From Magnetovibrio sp. (GTDB lineage: Bacteria > Pseudomonadota > Alphaproteobacteria > Rhodospirillales > Magnetovibrionaceae): DNA of 5,681 bases. Shown here piece by piece: positions 5,520 to 5,681 of the stretch. A program made the translations under genes and the position numbers. The stretch covers positions 1 to 5,681 of the forward strand of contig JAESUA010000135.1 in assembly GCA_016763255.1 (NCBI GenBank). The letters are read 5' to 3'. The notes under the pieces are model-generated. The model was not told the DNA's origin. It saw only the letters and a program-made list of their open reading frames with translations, and ran no database searches. Each line of letters begins with the position of its first letter. The stretch's first letter is position 1.

Positions 5520-5681
5520 ATGGATCTCGCTGCCCGCATCAAAGCCGTCACCGGACATGCGCCTGAGCGCGTTCGGGCGCTGTCGGGGGGCTGCGTCGGC
5601 GACGTCTACCGCATCACCATGCCCGCGGGCCCTGATCTTGTGGCAAAAGTTGGCGTTGAGGGCAGCGGCCTAAAATGTGAA
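5520..5681 (+). CDS. fructosamine/ribulosamine kinase family protein, 5' end only
   Basis: The first 54 residues are present, and the frame is open to the window edge. The pattern LSGGCVGDVYRI (21-32), then a short turn and VAKVG with Lys43, then Glu54, matches the N-terminal lobe of fructosamine-kinase/aminoglycoside-phosphotransferase-like enzymes (L-x-G-G-x-x-x-x-V-Y-R, then the ATP-binding Lys). Known members phosphorylate ketosamine adducts on protein amino groups so that they break down, removing glycation damage. The ATG at 5520 is 3 nt after the phosphatase stop with no ribosome binding site, which implies translational coupling. The catalytic loop and C-lobe lie outside the window, so activity cannot be judged. 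A different kinase of the same fold is possible but less likely given the neighbour. Confidence 0.8.
   Translation, partial: MDLAARIKAVTGHAPERVRALSGGCVGDVYRITMPAGPDLVAKVGVEGSGLKCE

Overview
The window looks like chromosomal DNA of an alphaproteobacterium, possibly of the Rhodospirillales type. This is inferred from moderately high G+C in the genes, the style of the ArgG and Bax-like proteins, and frequent GTG starts. No species can be named from the sequence alone. There are no rRNA or tRNA genes, CRISPR arrays or insertion sequences.

Layout: (1) 39-740 (+) encodes a cytoplasmic DsbA-family thiol oxidoreductase with a CSWC active site. (2) 847-2058 (+) is argG, argininosuccinate synthase, with its own plausible promoter and a small leader hairpin. 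It is followed by two tandem hairpins, the second a textbook intrinsic terminator. (3) 2263-3693 (-) is a lone AAA_14/DUF4143-type ATPase that starts with GTG and converges on argG. AT-rich non-coding DNA lies on both sides of it, and it has a good candidate promoter. (4) 3694-4113 is a long intergenic stretch: AT-rich on the left, and on the right more GC-rich, with several small hairpins and a coding-like but unidentified antisense open frame. (5) About 4114-4941 (+) is a membrane-anchored Bax-like glucosaminidase. (6) 5049-5516 (+) is a low-molecular-weight protein tyrosine phosphatase, followed 3 nt later by (7) the 5' end of a fructosamine-kinase-family gene that runs off the window.

Most genes are unrelated housekeeping functions, each with its own signals. 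The one clear functional pairing is the phosphatase with the fructosamine kinase-like gene. Published biochemistry links these two families to repair of sugar-damaged proteins and metabolites. The most unusual protein is the AAA_14 ATPase, which keeps its P-loop and family framework. It has Asp-Asp in place of the usual Asp-Glu in Walker B, a Lys/Gly/Ser-rich insert, and a C-terminal region where the residues expected of the nuclease-like fold are altered. I found no convincing complete new multi-gene system in the window.
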